Source: Blastococcus sp. TF02-8 (lineage in GTDB: Bacteria; Actinomycetota; Actinomycetes; Mycobacteriales; Geodermatophilaceae). Taken from it: a DNA stretch of 64,000 nt. Shown in pieces: positions 34,566 to 44,119 of this stretch. Location: the NCBI RefSeq assembly GCF_003319175.1, contig NZ_QOHK01000007.1, positions 1 through 64,000 of the forward strand, read 5' to 3'. How positions within the stretch are numbered: the stretch's first letter is position 1; each line of letters begins with the position of its first letter. The position numbers and the translations under genes were made by a program. Under the pieces are notes generated by a model that was not told the DNA's origin, made no database searches, and was given only the letters and a program-made list of their open reading frames with translations.

Positions 34566-35335
34566 GCGTCGGTCTCCAGCAGGGTGGCCACCGCGGGCGC
34601 CACCCAGGTGCCGAGGTCGGCCGGCTGCACCGGCACGAGATCGACCAGGCGGCGCGGCGATCCGTCCGGTCGTGGGCGCAGACCCACCCAGCCGGAGCCG
34701 GTCGCCAGCCAGCTGACCTGCGCGACGACCGGGTCGGCGGCGGCCCGGCCGAGGACCAGGCAGTGCAACGAGCCGGCCGTCCGCCGCTCGAGGGCACGCA
34801 CGAGGGCCAGCTCGTCCTCCGACGCCCCCGGCGACGGTGCGTCCGCGAGCAGCGCGAGGGGCACGCGGCCGGCGAGCGGCAGGTCGTCGTCCGACTCCTC
34901 GACCGACCGCCAGGGGCCGGTGAGCTCCGCCGCCTCGGGTACCGCGCGGGCCAGTTCGGCTCCCAGCCGCACCGCGGGTGCCAGCGACAGCTCGACGCCC
35001 CCCTCGGGCAGCGTGGCCACGCCGACCACCACGCCCGGCCCGAGCGCGAACCAGCCCTGCCGCGCCCCCGCCCGGCCCCGGACCTCCAGCCGGAGGGTCA
35101 TCAGCGGCCGGCTCAGCACGGCGAGGTCCGCCGCCACCGGAGGGGTCGGGTCGCTCGCCCCGCCCTCCGGCGGCACCATCACCCGGGCCTGGACCAGCGA
35201 GGAGACCGCACGCTCGCGGTCGGCAGCGGCGACCGGGACCGGCTCGAAGGCCGGCGGCAGGTCCGACAGCCGGTCGGTCACCAGCACCGACCACTCGGCG
35301 GCGGTGAGCGTCAGCCGCCGGGGCGCGGCGCTCAC
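34562..35335 (-). CDS. EspG-like ESX-associated chaperone
   Basis: The 257-residue protein opens 'RRLTLTAAEWSVLVTDRLSD' and has the mixed alpha-beta plan of EspG family proteins, the cytosolic chaperones of ESX substrates. It lies between a WXG100-like gene (4-base overlap) and a helical-domain hydrolase gene (ATGA), which is the expected chaperone place. Sequence conservation in EspG proteins is low, so the call rests on the N-terminal motif, size and neighbours. Confidence 0.7.
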   Translation of the reverse strand: MSAAPRRLTLTAAEWSVLVTDRLSDLPPAFEPVPVAAADRERAVSSLVQARVMVPPEGGASDPTPPVAADLAVLSRPLMTLRLEVRGRAGARQGWFALGPGVVVGVATLPEGGVELSLAPAVRLGAELARAVPEAAELTGPWRSVEESDDDLPLAGRVPLALLADAPSPGASEDELALVRALERRTAGSLHCLVLGRAAADPVVAQVSWLATGSGWVGLRPRPDGSPRRLVDLVPVQPADLGTWVAPAVATLLETDA

Positions 35336-35754
35336 ATCAGGCCCAGGCGGTTGAGCCGACCGGAGATCCCCCGCCAGGCGTCGGCCCCTGCCTCTGGCAG
35401 GTCGCCGAGGAGGTCGCCGACGTCGCCGAGCAGTTCACCTCCGCGGGCGGCCTGATCGGACAGCCAGGAGCGCACCGCCTCCTCGGCCCGTGCGATCGCC
35501 GCCAACCGTTCCCGCACCTCGTCCGCGTGCCGGCGGAGCAGGTCGGCGGCGCGCTCCATCGCGTCGGCTGCGGTGTCGACGTCGGCGCAGTCCTCGGCCT
35601 GGCGCTCCCGGTAGGCCGAGGCGGCCTCGGACACCCAGCGGGTGCGCGCACCCTCGAGGCGGTGCTCCTCGCCACCGGCCCGTACCTCGCCGGCGCGCTG
35701 GGAGAGCTCGGACGCGAGGGCATCCAGGGCGTCGGGATCCCCGTACAGACCCAC
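35332..35754 (-). CDS. WXG100-like small helical protein
   Basis: This 140-residue protein is almost all helix: 'ALDALASELSQRAGEVRAGG', a central 'ARTRWVSEAASAYRERQAED' where WVS takes the place of WxG in the turn, and a second long helix. A C-terminal extension with 'EAGADAWRGISGRLNRLG' follows. It is likely an ESX-type substrate. No ESX ATPase or channel gene is in the window. It heads the four-gene operon and is divergent from the thioesterase gene. Confidence 0.78.
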   Translation of the reverse strand: MGLYGDPDALDALASELSQRAGEVRAGGEEHRLEGARTRWVSEAASAYRERQAEDCADVDTAADAMERAADLLRRHADEVRERLAAIARAEEAVRSWLSDQAARGGELLGDVGDLLGDLPEAGADAWRGISGRLNRLGLM

Positions 35755-35855
35755 GGCTGCCTCCTCCCAGTTCCTGAACCGGGTCGGAGCCTATGGGAGC
35801 GCGGGCGGGGCAGCAGCCCTCGTACGTGCCCTGTGGAGCCGCTCCGCACCTGTTG

Positions 35856-36287
35856 ATGGATGCTGAGCCGGTGCCTGACGCCCCCGTCCTCGACACACGC
35901 GTGCAGTCCGTCCTCGACATCCCGCTGCACCGGTTCCTCGGCGTGGAGCTGCGCGACGAGCAGGACCCCGCGGCCGGGATCCGCTTCGAGGTGGGGACGG
36001 CGTCGGCCAATCCGGCGCAGCTGCTGCACGGTGGGGTGGTCTACGCCCTGCTCGACGTCGCCTCCTTCCTCGCGCTCCTGCCCGCGCTGGGTCCGGACGA
36101 GCACGCGGTCACCCACGACGTCGCCGCCTCGCTCCTGCGGCCGGTGAGCAGTGGCCGCACGGTCGAGGTCACCGGCACCGTGCTGCGCCGGGGCAGGGCG
36201 GTCGCCTTCATGCGCGCCGAGGCCACGGTCGACGGCGTCCTCGTCGCCACCGGCCAGGTGACGAAGTCGGTCGTCCCCCTGGGCTGA
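35856..36287 (+). CDS. PaaI/YbgC-type hotdog thioesterase
   Basis: The ATG at 35856 gives 143 residues. The hotdog helix 'QLLHGGVVYALLDVASFLAL' is typical of the PaaI thioesterase group, followed by 'SLLRPVSSGRTVEVTGTVLR' and 'AVAFMRAEATVDG'. It hydrolyses acyl-CoA thioesters, with the substrate unknown. The frame stays open upstream, but the region before 35856 overlaps the divergent promoter. Confidence 0.85.
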   Translation: MDAEPVPDAPVLDTRVQSVLDIPLHRFLGVELRDEQDPAAGIRFEVGTASANPAQLLHGGVVYALLDVASFLALLPALGPDEHAVTHDVAASLLRPVSSGRTVEVTGTVLRRGRAVAFMRAEATVDGVLVATGQVTKSVVPLG

Positions 36288-36327
36288 TCGGCGGAACAGG
36301 ACGGCGCCCGGGGCTGCTGGGCCGAAC

Positions 36328-37314
36328 GTGACCCCCACGCCCCGGCTCTCGCTCCTGGACCGGTCGCGCACCCGCGCCGGCGAGGCGGACGCCACCGCGC
36401 TGCTGGGCACCGTCGAGCGCGCCGTGCACGCGGAGCAGCTGGGGTTCGGCCGGTTCTGGGTGGCCGAGCACCACGGGGTACCCGGGGTGGCCGGTGCCGC
36501 ACCGGCGGTCCTGCTGACCGCGATCGCCCTGCGTACCGCACGCATCCGGGTCGGCTCGGCGGGCGTGATGCTGCCGCACCACCAGCCGCTCGTCGTCGCC
36601 GAGCAGTTCGCCTCCCTGTCGGCGTTCGCCCCGGGCCGGATCGACCTCGGCCTGGGGCGCTCGCGGGGCTTCACCCCTCCGGTGCGCCGGGCGCTGCGCG
36701 AGACCGAGCGCGACTTCGCCGCGGACCTCGCGGCGCTGCGCGACTTCCTCACCGGGAACGCGGAGATCACCCTGCACCCGCAGCCGGCCGCGCCCCTCCC
36801 CCTGCACGTGCTCGCGACCGGGAGCGGCCTGCAGGTCGCCGCGGAGCTCGGGCTGCCGGTGATCGTGGGCGGCCCGGTCCTGGGCGTCGGCGGCGACCCG
36901 GAGCCGGGGCGGGCGGCGCTGGCCGGATACCGACGTGCGTTCCGGCCCTCGGCCCAGCAGCCCGAGCCACGGATCTCGATCAGCCTCGACGTGCTGGTCG
37001 CCGACACCGCCGCCGAGGCCGCCGACCTGCTCCTCCCGGAGGCGTGGGCGATGGCCCGCTCGCGCACCGAGGGCGCCTTCCCGCCCCTGCAGCCGGTGGC
37101 AGCGGTGCGGGCGGCGCCGAGGACCGCCCGCCAGGAGCAGTACCTCGAGCAGACCGCCGCGGCGGCGGTCGCCGGCACCCCGGCCCAGGTGGAGGGCCGG
37201 CTGGCCGAGCTCCTGGAGCGCACCGGCGCGACCGAGCTGGTCGCCAGCAGCAGCACCTACGACCGCGACGCGCTCGCCGCCTCCGATGCCGCCCTGGCCG
37301 CGCTGTTCAGCTGA
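36328..37314 (+). CDS. LLM-class flavin-dependent oxidoreductase
   Basis: The GTG at 36328 starts a 328-residue luciferase-like monooxygenase: 'LSLLDRSRTR', 'LGFGRFWVAEHHGVPGVAGA' (AEHH motif), 'IRVGSAGVMLPHHQPLVVAE' and 'GRIDLGLGRSRGF'. The fold is a flavin-binding TIM barrel with unknown substrate. It follows the thioesterase gene by 40 bases and may share its transcript. Confidence 0.87.
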   Translation: MTPTPRLSLLDRSRTRAGEADATALLGTVERAVHAEQLGFGRFWVAEHHGVPGVAGAAPAVLLTAIALRTARIRVGSAGVMLPHHQPLVVAEQFASLSAFAPGRIDLGLGRSRGFTPPVRRALRETERDFAADLAALRDFLTGNAEITLHPQPAAPLPLHVLATGSGLQVAAELGLPVIVGGPVLGVGGDPEPGRAALAGYRRAFRPSAQQPEPRISISLDVLVADTAAEAADLLLPEAWAMARSRTEGAFPPLQPVAAVRAAPRTARQEQYLEQTAAAAVAGTPAQVEGRLAELLERTGATELVASSSTYDRDALAASDAALAALFS

Positions 37315-37320
37315 CCCGGC

Positions 37321-38610
37321 TCACCACAGCTCCATCGAGCGCCGGAAGATCCCGGCGGCGTCGTCCTCGGTGACCGCCTTCGGGCTCGTCGCGAGCAGCC
37401 GCTGCTGCTTCATGGTGCCCTCGACCAGGTCGGGGATGTCGCCGTCGTCGAAGCCGACCGCACCGATGCCGTTGGGCATGTCGATGTCGCGCATCAGGTC
37501 GGCGAGCACCGTGGGCAGGAACTCGGCGAGGTCGGAGGGGCGGTCGGCGCCCGGGGCCAGCAGCTCGGCGGCCCGGACGTGCCGCTCGGGCGAGGCCTCG
37601 AAGGTGAACCGGAAGGCCTCCGGCGCGGTCAGGGAGACCGACATCCCGTGCGGCACCATGGCCTCCCCCGCCGGGTAGTCCTTGGGGTGGAAGTCCTTCA
37701 CCTGTCCGGCGATCGGGTAGGCGTTGGCGTGCGGGATGTGGACGCCGGCGTTGCCGAAGCCCATGCCGGCGAACGTCGCGGCGATCGCCATGTCCGCCCG
37801 CGCCTGCGCGTCCTCGCCGTTGCGGACGGCGGTGCGGAACGAACCGGCCAGCAGCGTGAGCGCCTTCTCCGACCACATGTCCGAGATCGGGTTGGAGCCG
37901 CAGTAGGGCACCCGCTGCTCCGGCGTCCGGTGGTCGTAGGTCGTGTACCAGCGGGCGGTGTAGCTCTCCAGAGCGTGGCACAGGATGTCCATGCCCGAGG
38001 CCGCGGTGACGCCCGGCGGCTGGGTGAACGTGAGGTCGGGGTCGATGACGGCGAGGGTCGGGCGCAGCCGCGCGTGGCTGATGCCGGTCTTCACCCGCGC
38101 CGAGATCACGTCCATCACGCAGATCGTGGTGCTCTCCGAACCGGTGCCGGTCGTCGTCGGCACGGCCACCAGCGGCTTGAGCTGCTCGACCGGCGCCTGC
38201 CCCTTCCCCACGGGGACGTTCACGTAGTCCATGAGCTCACCGGGGTTGGTGAGGAGGAGGTTGATCGCCTTGGCGGTGTCGATGCTCGACCCGCCGCCGA
38301 CGGCGACGAAGGCGTCCCACGGCCCGGTCGAGCGCGCCTCGTCGATGGCGGCGATCAGGCTGAGGTCGGTGGGCTCGACGTGCACGCCGTCGAACACCTT
38401 CGCCTCGATGCCGAACTGGGCCATCTGGTCGGCCACCCGCTGGGGGTGACCGGTGGCCGCGACCCCCGGGTCGGTCACGACCAGCACCCGCTGCACCCCG
38501 TACCGGCTGAGGTCGTAGCCGATCTCGTCCGACGCCCCGCTGCCGAACTTCAGCTGCGGCGCCCCGTACGTGAACACGGTCTCGGGAGTACCGGAAACGG
38601 TGCTGCTCAT
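37321..38610 (-). CDS. Hydroxyacid-oxoacid transhydrogenase
   Basis: The ATG at 38610 (GGGGGCAGCC before it) gives 429 residues of the iron-containing alcohol dehydrogenase superfamily. Motifs: 'AVGGGSSIDTAKAINLLL', 'VPTTTGTGSESTTICVMD', 'DILCHALESYTARWY' (metal-binding His) and 'PHANAYPIAGQ'. The 'YDLSRYGVQRVLVVTDPGV' start and overall length point to the hydroxyacid-oxoacid transhydrogenase (ADHFE1-type) group, which converts gamma-hydroxybutyrate and 2-oxoglutarate. It converges with the flavin oxidoreductase and diverges from the cyclase gene. Confidence 0.87.
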   Translation of the reverse strand: MSSTVSGTPETVFTYGAPQLKFGSGASDEIGYDLSRYGVQRVLVVTDPGVAATGHPQRVADQMAQFGIEAKVFDGVHVEPTDLSLIAAIDEARSTGPWDAFVAVGGGSSIDTAKAINLLLTNPGELMDYVNVPVGKGQAPVEQLKPLVAVPTTTGTGSESTTICVMDVISARVKTGISHARLRPTLAVIDPDLTFTQPPGVTAASGMDILCHALESYTARWYTTYDHRTPEQRVPYCGSNPISDMWSEKALTLLAGSFRTAVRNGEDAQARADMAIAATFAGMGFGNAGVHIPHANAYPIAGQVKDFHPKDYPAGEAMVPHGMSVSLTAPEAFRFTFEASPERHVRAAELLAPGADRPSDLAEFLPTVLADLMRDIDMPNGIGAVGFDDGDIPDLVEGTMKQQRLLATSPKAVTEDDAAGIFRRSMELW

Positions 38611-38742
38611 GGCTGCCCCCTGGGTCGGTCCGACGTCGTCGACGTGCCCCCCGAACCTCTCAGATGGTCGTGATTGACACCACACCGGGGGCGTGATGAT
38701 GTGCGGACGTTCCCCGTTCGCACGTCCGTCTGGAGGGTCCCC

Positions 38743-39708
38743 GTGACCGACACCCCCGCAGCCCCCTACATCGGCGACCTCCTCGAGAACTCACCGACCA
38801 ACTGGGGCAAGTGGGGTCCGGACGACGAGGTCGGCGCGCTGAACTACCTCGGCCCCGAGCAGGTGCTGGCCGCGGTCAGGCTGGTCAGCTCCGGCAAGGT
38901 CTTCACGCTCCAGCGGCTGATCGGCGACCCCAAGGGCGACCCGGTCTGGCCCGGCCGCACCCCCGCCGTGCGCACGCAGGTCCTCGACGAGAGCGACTGG
39001 GACGAGGGCGGCAAGGGGGCGGAGTACCCCGGCGGCCTGCACTACGCCGACGACAAGATCGACGCCTACCTGCAGGGCTCGACGCAGTACGACGCCCTGG
39101 GCCACCTCTGGTACGACGGAAAGATCTGGAACGGCTACGACGCCCGCACGACCGTCGGCGGTCTGGAGAAGGCCAGCGTCGAGCCGATCGCCCAGCGCGG
39201 CGTCGTCGGCCGGGCGGTGCTGCTGGACATGGCACGGTTCCGCGGCAAGGAGACCCTCGACAAGGGCGAGACCTTCACCCACGAGGACCTCGTCGCGTGC
39301 GCGCAGGCCCAGGGGACGCCGATCGAGAAGCGCGACATCCTGATCATCCGGACGAACTTCCTGAAGCTCTTCCACGACCAGGGCGAGGCCTTCTACGAGG
39401 GCTTCAACGAGCCGGGCCTGGTGTACAGCCCCGAGCTGGTGCAGTGGTTCCAGGACATGGAGATCCCCAACCTGGTCACCGACACGATCGCCAACGAGGT
39501 CACGATCGACCCGAACAACGGCGTCGCCCTGGTCCTGCACAACGCCCTCATGCGCAACCTCGGCGTCACCCTCACCGAGATCGCCGACCTGGAGCAGCTG
39601 GCCGCCGACTGCGCCGAGGACGGCCAGTACGCGTTCCTCTACGTCGCCGCCCCGCTGAAGGTCGCCAAGGCCGCCGGCACCCCCGTCAACCCGGTCGTCA
39701 TCAAGTAG
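38743..39708 (+). CDS. Cyclase-family hydrolase (kynurenine formamidase-like)
   Basis: The GTG at 38743 has TGGAGG 7 bases upstream and gives 321 residues; the longer frame is not needed. The cyclase family (PF04199) pattern is seen in 'TQYDALGHLWYDGKIWNG', where Gln, Asp and His take metal-site positions, and 'GRAVLLDMARF'. These enzymes hydrolyse amide or cyclic bonds using metal ions. The downstream acyl-CoA ligase starts 10 bases after its stop, so the two are probably one catabolic operon. Confidence 0.85.
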   Translation: MTDTPAAPYIGDLLENSPTNWGKWGPDDEVGALNYLGPEQVLAAVRLVSSGKVFTLQRLIGDPKGDPVWPGRTPAVRTQVLDESDWDEGGKGAEYPGGLHYADDKIDAYLQGSTQYDALGHLWYDGKIWNGYDARTTVGGLEKASVEPIAQRGVVGRAVLLDMARFRGKETLDKGETFTHEDLVACAQAQGTPIEKRDILIIRTNFLKLFHDQGEAFYEGFNEPGLVYSPELVQWFQDMEIPNLVTDTIANEVTIDPNNGVALVLHNALMRNLGVTLTEIADLEQLAADCAEDGQYAFLYVAAPLKVAKAAGTPVNPVVIK

Positions 39709-39718
39709 CCCCGCGGCC

Positions 39719-41368
39719 ATGAGCGCCTACGACGAGCGCCCCTGGCTGGCGCTCTACGGGGACCAGCCGGCCGACTACGACGTCGAGTTCGGCAACGCTC
39801 TGGAGATGTTCCGCGCCGGGGTCGCCCGCGACCCCGGCGCGGACGCCCTCCGCTACTTCGACGGAGTGATCAGCCGCCGGGAGCTCGACGAGCTCAGCGA
39901 CGGGCTGGCCACCGGGCTGCTCGCCTCCGGGTTCGCGCCCGGTGACCGGCTGGCGGTCTACCTGCAGAACGTGCCGCAGTTCGTCATCGCCATGGTCGCC
40001 GCCTGGAAGGCCGGCGGCGTCATGGTCTCGATCAACCCGATGAGCCGCACGCGGGAGCTCTCCTACCTGCTGGAGGACTCAGGCGCGAAGGTGCTGGTCT
40101 CGCTCGAGGCCCTCTACGACCAGGTGGCCCGGGACGTCGTCCCGGGGACCGGGGTGGAGCTGGTGCTCACCACCAGCGAGCTGGAGTTCCAGACGAGGGA
40201 CGACGAGCGGCTGTTCGCCGGGGTCAGCCGCCAGCGGCACGAAGGGACGACCGATCTCGCGGAGTTCATCGCACAGCACCGCGGCACCCCGCCGCCACCG
40301 GTCGAGCTCGCCCCCGACGACGTCGCGTTCCTGACCTACACCTCGGGGACGACGGGGGTGCCCAAAGGCGCGATGAACACCCACCGCAACGTCGTCTTCA
40401 CCGCGCAGGTCTACCGCGACTGGGTGCACGCCGGCGCCGACGGCGGGGCGATCTTCGGCATCGCACCGCTGTTCCACATCACCGGCCTGATCGGGCACAT
40501 CGCGGTCAGCATGCTGGCGCCGGCGCCGCTGGTCCTGGCCTACCGGTTCGAGCCGCAGGTGGTGCTGGACGCGTTCGCCGAGCACCAGCCGACCTTCACC
40601 ATCGGTGCGATCACCGCGTTCACCGCCCTGCTCAACGCGCCCGGGTTCACGCGTGACCACTTCGCCTCGTTCCGCTCGATCTACTCCGGCGGGGCGGCCA
40701 TCTCCCCCACCGCCGAGCAGAGCTTCCGGGCCGCGACCGGCACGCAGGTGCACAACGCCTACGGCCTCACCGAGACGACGTCGCCGATGACGGTCACGCC
40801 CTTCGGCTCGCCGTCACCGGTGGACCCGACCTCCGGTGCGCTCTCCGTCGGCGTCCCCGCGCCCAGCACGATCGTCCGCATCCAGGGCGACGACGGGCAG
40901 GACCTGCCCCTGGGCGAGATCGGCGAGATCGTCGCCGAGGGCCCGCAGGTCGTCGCCGGCTACTGGGGCAAGCCCGAGGAGACGGCGGCCAACCTCCCGG
41001 GCGGAGCGCTGAAGAGCGGCGACGTGGGCTTCATGAACCCCGAGGGCTGGGTGTTCATCGTCGACCGCAAGAAGGACATGATCAACGCGTCGGGCTACAA
41101 GGTCTGGCCGCGCGAGGTCGAGGACGTGCTCGCCGAGCACCCGGCGGTGCGCGAGTCGGCGGTCGTCGGCGTCCCCGACGAGAAGCGCGGCGAGACGGTC
41201 AAGGCCTTCGTCAGCCTCAAGCCGGGGGCGAGCACCACGCCCGAGGAGCTCATCGCGCACTGCAGGGAGCGGATGGCCGCCTACAAGTACCCGCGCATCG
41301 TCGAGCTCATCGACGAGCTGCCGAAGACGGTGACCGGGAAGATCCTGCGCCGCGAGCTGCGGGGCTGA
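39719..41368 (+). CDS. AMP-forming acyl-CoA ligase
   Basis: The 549-residue enzyme has the full ANL-family set: 'FLTYTSGTTGVPKGAMNTHR' (P-loop), 'NAYGLTETTSPMTVTPFG', 'GDVGFMNPEGWVFIVDRKKD' (hinge) and the catalytic lysine in 'PKTVTGKILRREL' at the C-terminus. It activates a carboxylic acid as acyl-AMP and then acyl-CoA. The substrate is not predictable from motifs. It follows the cyclase gene closely, which suggests activation of that enzyme's acid product. Confidence 0.92.
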   Translation: MSAYDERPWLALYGDQPADYDVEFGNALEMFRAGVARDPGADALRYFDGVISRRELDELSDGLATGLLASGFAPGDRLAVYLQNVPQFVIAMVAAWKAGGVMVSINPMSRTRELSYLLEDSGAKVLVSLEALYDQVARDVVPGTGVELVLTTSELEFQTRDDERLFAGVSRQRHEGTTDLAEFIAQHRGTPPPPVELAPDDVAFLTYTSGTTGVPKGAMNTHRNVVFTAQVYRDWVHAGADGGAIFGIAPLFHITGLIGHIAVSMLAPAPLVLAYRFEPQVVLDAFAEHQPTFTIGAITAFTALLNAPGFTRDHFASFRSIYSGGAAISPTAEQSFRAATGTQVHNAYGLTETTSPMTVTPFGSPSPVDPTSGALSVGVPAPSTIVRIQGDDGQDLPLGEIGEIVAEGPQVVAGYWGKPEETAANLPGGALKSGDVGFMNPEGWVFIVDRKKDMINASGYKVWPREVEDVLAEHPAVRESAVVGVPDEKRGETVKAFVSLKPGASTTPEELIAHCRERMAAYKYPRIVELIDELPKTVTGKILRRELRG

Positions 41369-41374
41369 GCCGGG

Positions 41375-44119
41375 TCACCGCCGGCGCCAGCGGGACCGGC
41401 CCGCACCCAGCGCGGCATCGCGCTGGGCGGCGAGCTCGGCGAGCTGCTCCGGCGGTGCACCGGCCTCCTCGTACGCCCGCAGCGCGGCGTCGAAGCGTCC
41501 GGCATCGGGCTCCAGGATCGTGGCCAGGAACCACAGGGTGTCGGCCCGCAGTGCCGCCAGGCCCTCGCGCTCGGCGACGGCGAGCACCTCACCGGCCACC
41601 CGCCAGGCGTCCGGGGTGAACCGCATGCCCGCGAGCGCCCGGGCCCGGTCCAGGTCGAGGACCGCCACGTCCTCGACCGCGCCGGCGGCCACGTACGTCG
41701 CCCGGGCGGCGTCGTACAACGGCAGGGCCCGGTCGGGCTGACCGGCCCGCACCAGCCGGTCGGCGTGGTCCTCGCGGAAGCGCGCCACCAGGTCCTCGTC
41801 CTCGACGCGGGGCAGCTCGGCGAGGAAGGACTCCCCGGCCGCGAGCGCCTCCTTCATGTCCCCGCGGGCCTCGTGCGCCCGGGCGAGGGTCCGCAGCACC
41901 TTGCAGCGCGCCTCGGCGTCCTCCCGGCCGAAGCAGCGCAGCGCGCGCTCACCGCTGAGCAGGGCGTCGTCGACGTACCCGAACTCGCCGTGCAGCAGCG
42001 CCAGGTCGAGCGCCACGGCGCCCTCGAGCTCCCGGTCGCCGTCCTCCGCCGCCTGCTCGACCAGCTCCGAGAGCAGGTCGAAGGCGCTCTGGTCCTGCTC
42101 CAGCACGCGGTGGGCGCGCGCGACCGCGAGCCTCGCCCAGGCCGCCGCCGTACGGTCCCCGGCGAGGCCGCAGTGGTCGACGGCGCTCCACGCGGCGGCC
42201 AGCGCCTCCTCGTGGCGCTCCAGCTCGCCGAGCAGCTCCGTCCGGCTCCCGGCCGCCTTCGCCGCCTCCAGGAAGTCGCCCAGCTCGGCCTCCGCGCGCT
42301 CGGCGGCGGCGAGGACCTCGACCACGCGGTCGAGCTCTCCGCGCTCGCCCAGCAGCGGGAGCAGCACCTCGGCGGCCGCCCGCCGGTCGACGGCCTTCCC
42401 CGACCGCTGCGCGTGCTCCCAGGAGGCGGTGGCGGCGGCCAGCGCGCCGGTCAGGTCGCCGACCACGGTGCGCGCGAAGGCCTCGGTGTTCCACGCGTCC
42501 TGGATGTCGTCGGGGTGCCCGGCGAGCAGGCTGCGCGCCTCGGAGAACTCGGCCATCCCCACCTCGCTCGCCTCCTCGCCCGCGTCCTCCCCGAGCTCGA
42601 GCACGGCCCACTCCGCCTCGAGCAGCCGGACCAGGCCGCGGGCGAGGTCCCGGTCGGCGCTGCGCTCGGCGGCGGCACGGGCCCGCTCCAGGCAGTGCCG
42701 GGCGGTCGGGTCCTCGGTGTCCCCGGTGAGGCCGACGGCGACGCGGGCCCGGGTGAGGAGCGCCAGCACCTGCTCGTCCGGATCGGCGCCGAGCTGGAGG
42801 GCCGCCTCGTCCAGCGCCGCGGCGCCCTCGGCCAGGCTGCGCAGGCGCAGGAGCGCCTCGCCGACCGTCCGCCGGGCCCGCCCGATCGCGGCCGCGTCGT
42901 CCTCCTCCAGTGCCGCGGCCAGTGCGTGCTCCGCCGCCGTGAGCCGCTGCTCCGCGCTGCCCCGCGGTTCGCGGGCGCGCTGCAGGAGCCCCGCCGCGTC
43001 GAGCGGGACGTCGACGGTCGGCTGCTCGGTCGGCGCCGGCGCGCTCGGCACCGCCGTGGCCGGGCGGACGGCGAGCAGCCGCGCCACGTCGTCGCTCACC
43101 CGGGTCGTGCCGTTGCGGCGGTCGAACGCCGCAGCGGTCTCCCGGGCGTCGGCGGCCAGGACCGCGGCGAGCTCCGCGGGCGCGGGCGGCCGGTCCCCCA
43201 GGCCGCGCGGCAGGGGTCCGTGGCCGGCCTCGGACCAGGCGGCGGTGATCGCCGACGCGGCCGCGATGGCGGTGATGCGGTCGCTGACCCGGAACAGGCC
43301 GCGGTCGCAGACGTCGACGAGCTCGGCCACCAGCCCGAAGGCCTCCGGCAGGCGGCCGGTGCGCAGCAGGTGGAGGGCGTGCTGCGCCTGGGCCGCCACC
43401 AGCGACGGGTTGCCGCGCACGAGCCGCAGACCCCAGGTGTGCAGGCGCTCGGCCTCCTCGGCGCGGCCGAGGTCGTGCACCGGGCCGAGCAGGTCGCCGA
43501 TCACCGCGCCGGGCTCCTCCAGGCAGCTGACCCGTCCGGCGAGCAGGGGCCGGGCCACGTCGAGGGCGCGCTCGGGTTCCCCCTGGGCGAGCGCGAACTC
43601 GACCTCCGCCGACAGGTCGCAGGCGCGGCAGTCGCTGTACTCGCTGCGCGGGAGGAGACGCCACGCGCGGTAGGCCTCGGTGGCCTCGTCGAGGCGCCCG
43701 GTACGGCGGAGGATGGTCCAGCGGAGCTTCGCGACGGCGTCGGCGCCCTCCCCGGCCGCGGTGTACCGGCGCTCGGCCTCGCCGATGACGCGCTCGACCT
43801 CCTCCAGCGGGATCTCCGGCCGGTCCAGCAGCATCGGCGGGAGCCACTTCAGCGCCCAGTAGGTGCCGTGCTCCTCGAACCGGCCGGGGTGGGCGTCCAG
43901 CTGCCCGAGGCACCAGGTGACGGCGACCAGCGCCTTCTGCGGCTCGCCGCCGTGGACCGCCGCCTGGGCCAGCTCCATGCGGGCCTCGAAGGCGGCGTCC
44001 AGGTCCTGCGCCTCGTCCGCGGCCCGCACCGCCTCCTCCACCGTGGCAGTGCGGGCGAAGCCGTAGGGCATGCCCTCGGCCTGCTCCAGGAGACGACGCA
44101 TCGTCCTACCGCGAGCCAT
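41375..44119 (-). CDS. Large TPR-type protein paired with Hsp90-like gene
   Basis: The 914-residue protein is a continuous run of Ala/Glu/Leu-rich helical pairs with the tetratricopeptide pattern, for example 'AEEAERLHTWGLRLVRGNPS', and 'ARCKVLRTLARAHEARGDMK' near residue 755. It has no TM or signal peptide. The gene overlaps the end of the Hsp90-like gene by 14 bases. Eukaryotic TPR proteins act as Hsp90 co-chaperones; a similar partnership is a reasonable inference here but is not shown by sequence. The opposite strand has a long open frame that I treat as a shadow. Confidence 0.85.
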   Translation of the reverse strand: MARGRTMRRLLEQAEGMPYGFARTATVEEAVRAADEAQDLDAAFEARMELAQAAVHGGEPQKALVAVTWCLGQLDAHPGRFEEHGTYWALKWLPPMLLDRPEIPLEEVERVIGEAERRYTAAGEGADAVAKLRWTILRRTGRLDEATEAYRAWRLLPRSEYSDCRACDLSAEVEFALAQGEPERALDVARPLLAGRVSCLEEPGAVIGDLLGPVHDLGRAEEAERLHTWGLRLVRGNPSLVAAQAQHALHLLRTGRLPEAFGLVAELVDVCDRGLFRVSDRITAIAAASAITAAWSEAGHGPLPRGLGDRPPAPAELAAVLAADARETAAAFDRRNGTTRVSDDVARLLAVRPATAVPSAPAPTEQPTVDVPLDAAGLLQRAREPRGSAEQRLTAAEHALAAALEEDDAAAIGRARRTVGEALLRLRSLAEGAAALDEAALQLGADPDEQVLALLTRARVAVGLTGDTEDPTARHCLERARAAAERSADRDLARGLVRLLEAEWAVLELGEDAGEEASEVGMAEFSEARSLLAGHPDDIQDAWNTEAFARTVVGDLTGALAAATASWEHAQRSGKAVDRRAAAEVLLPLLGERGELDRVVEVLAAAERAEAELGDFLEAAKAAGSRTELLGELERHEEALAAAWSAVDHCGLAGDRTAAAWARLAVARAHRVLEQDQSAFDLLSELVEQAAEDGDRELEGAVALDLALLHGEFGYVDDALLSGERALRCFGREDAEARCKVLRTLARAHEARGDMKEALAAGESFLAELPRVEDEDLVARFREDHADRLVRAGQPDRALPLYDAARATYVAAGAVEDVAVLDLDRARALAGMRFTPDAWRVAGEVLAVAEREGLAALRADTLWFLATILEPDAGRFDAALRAYEEAGAPPEQLAELAAQRDAALGAGRSRWRRR

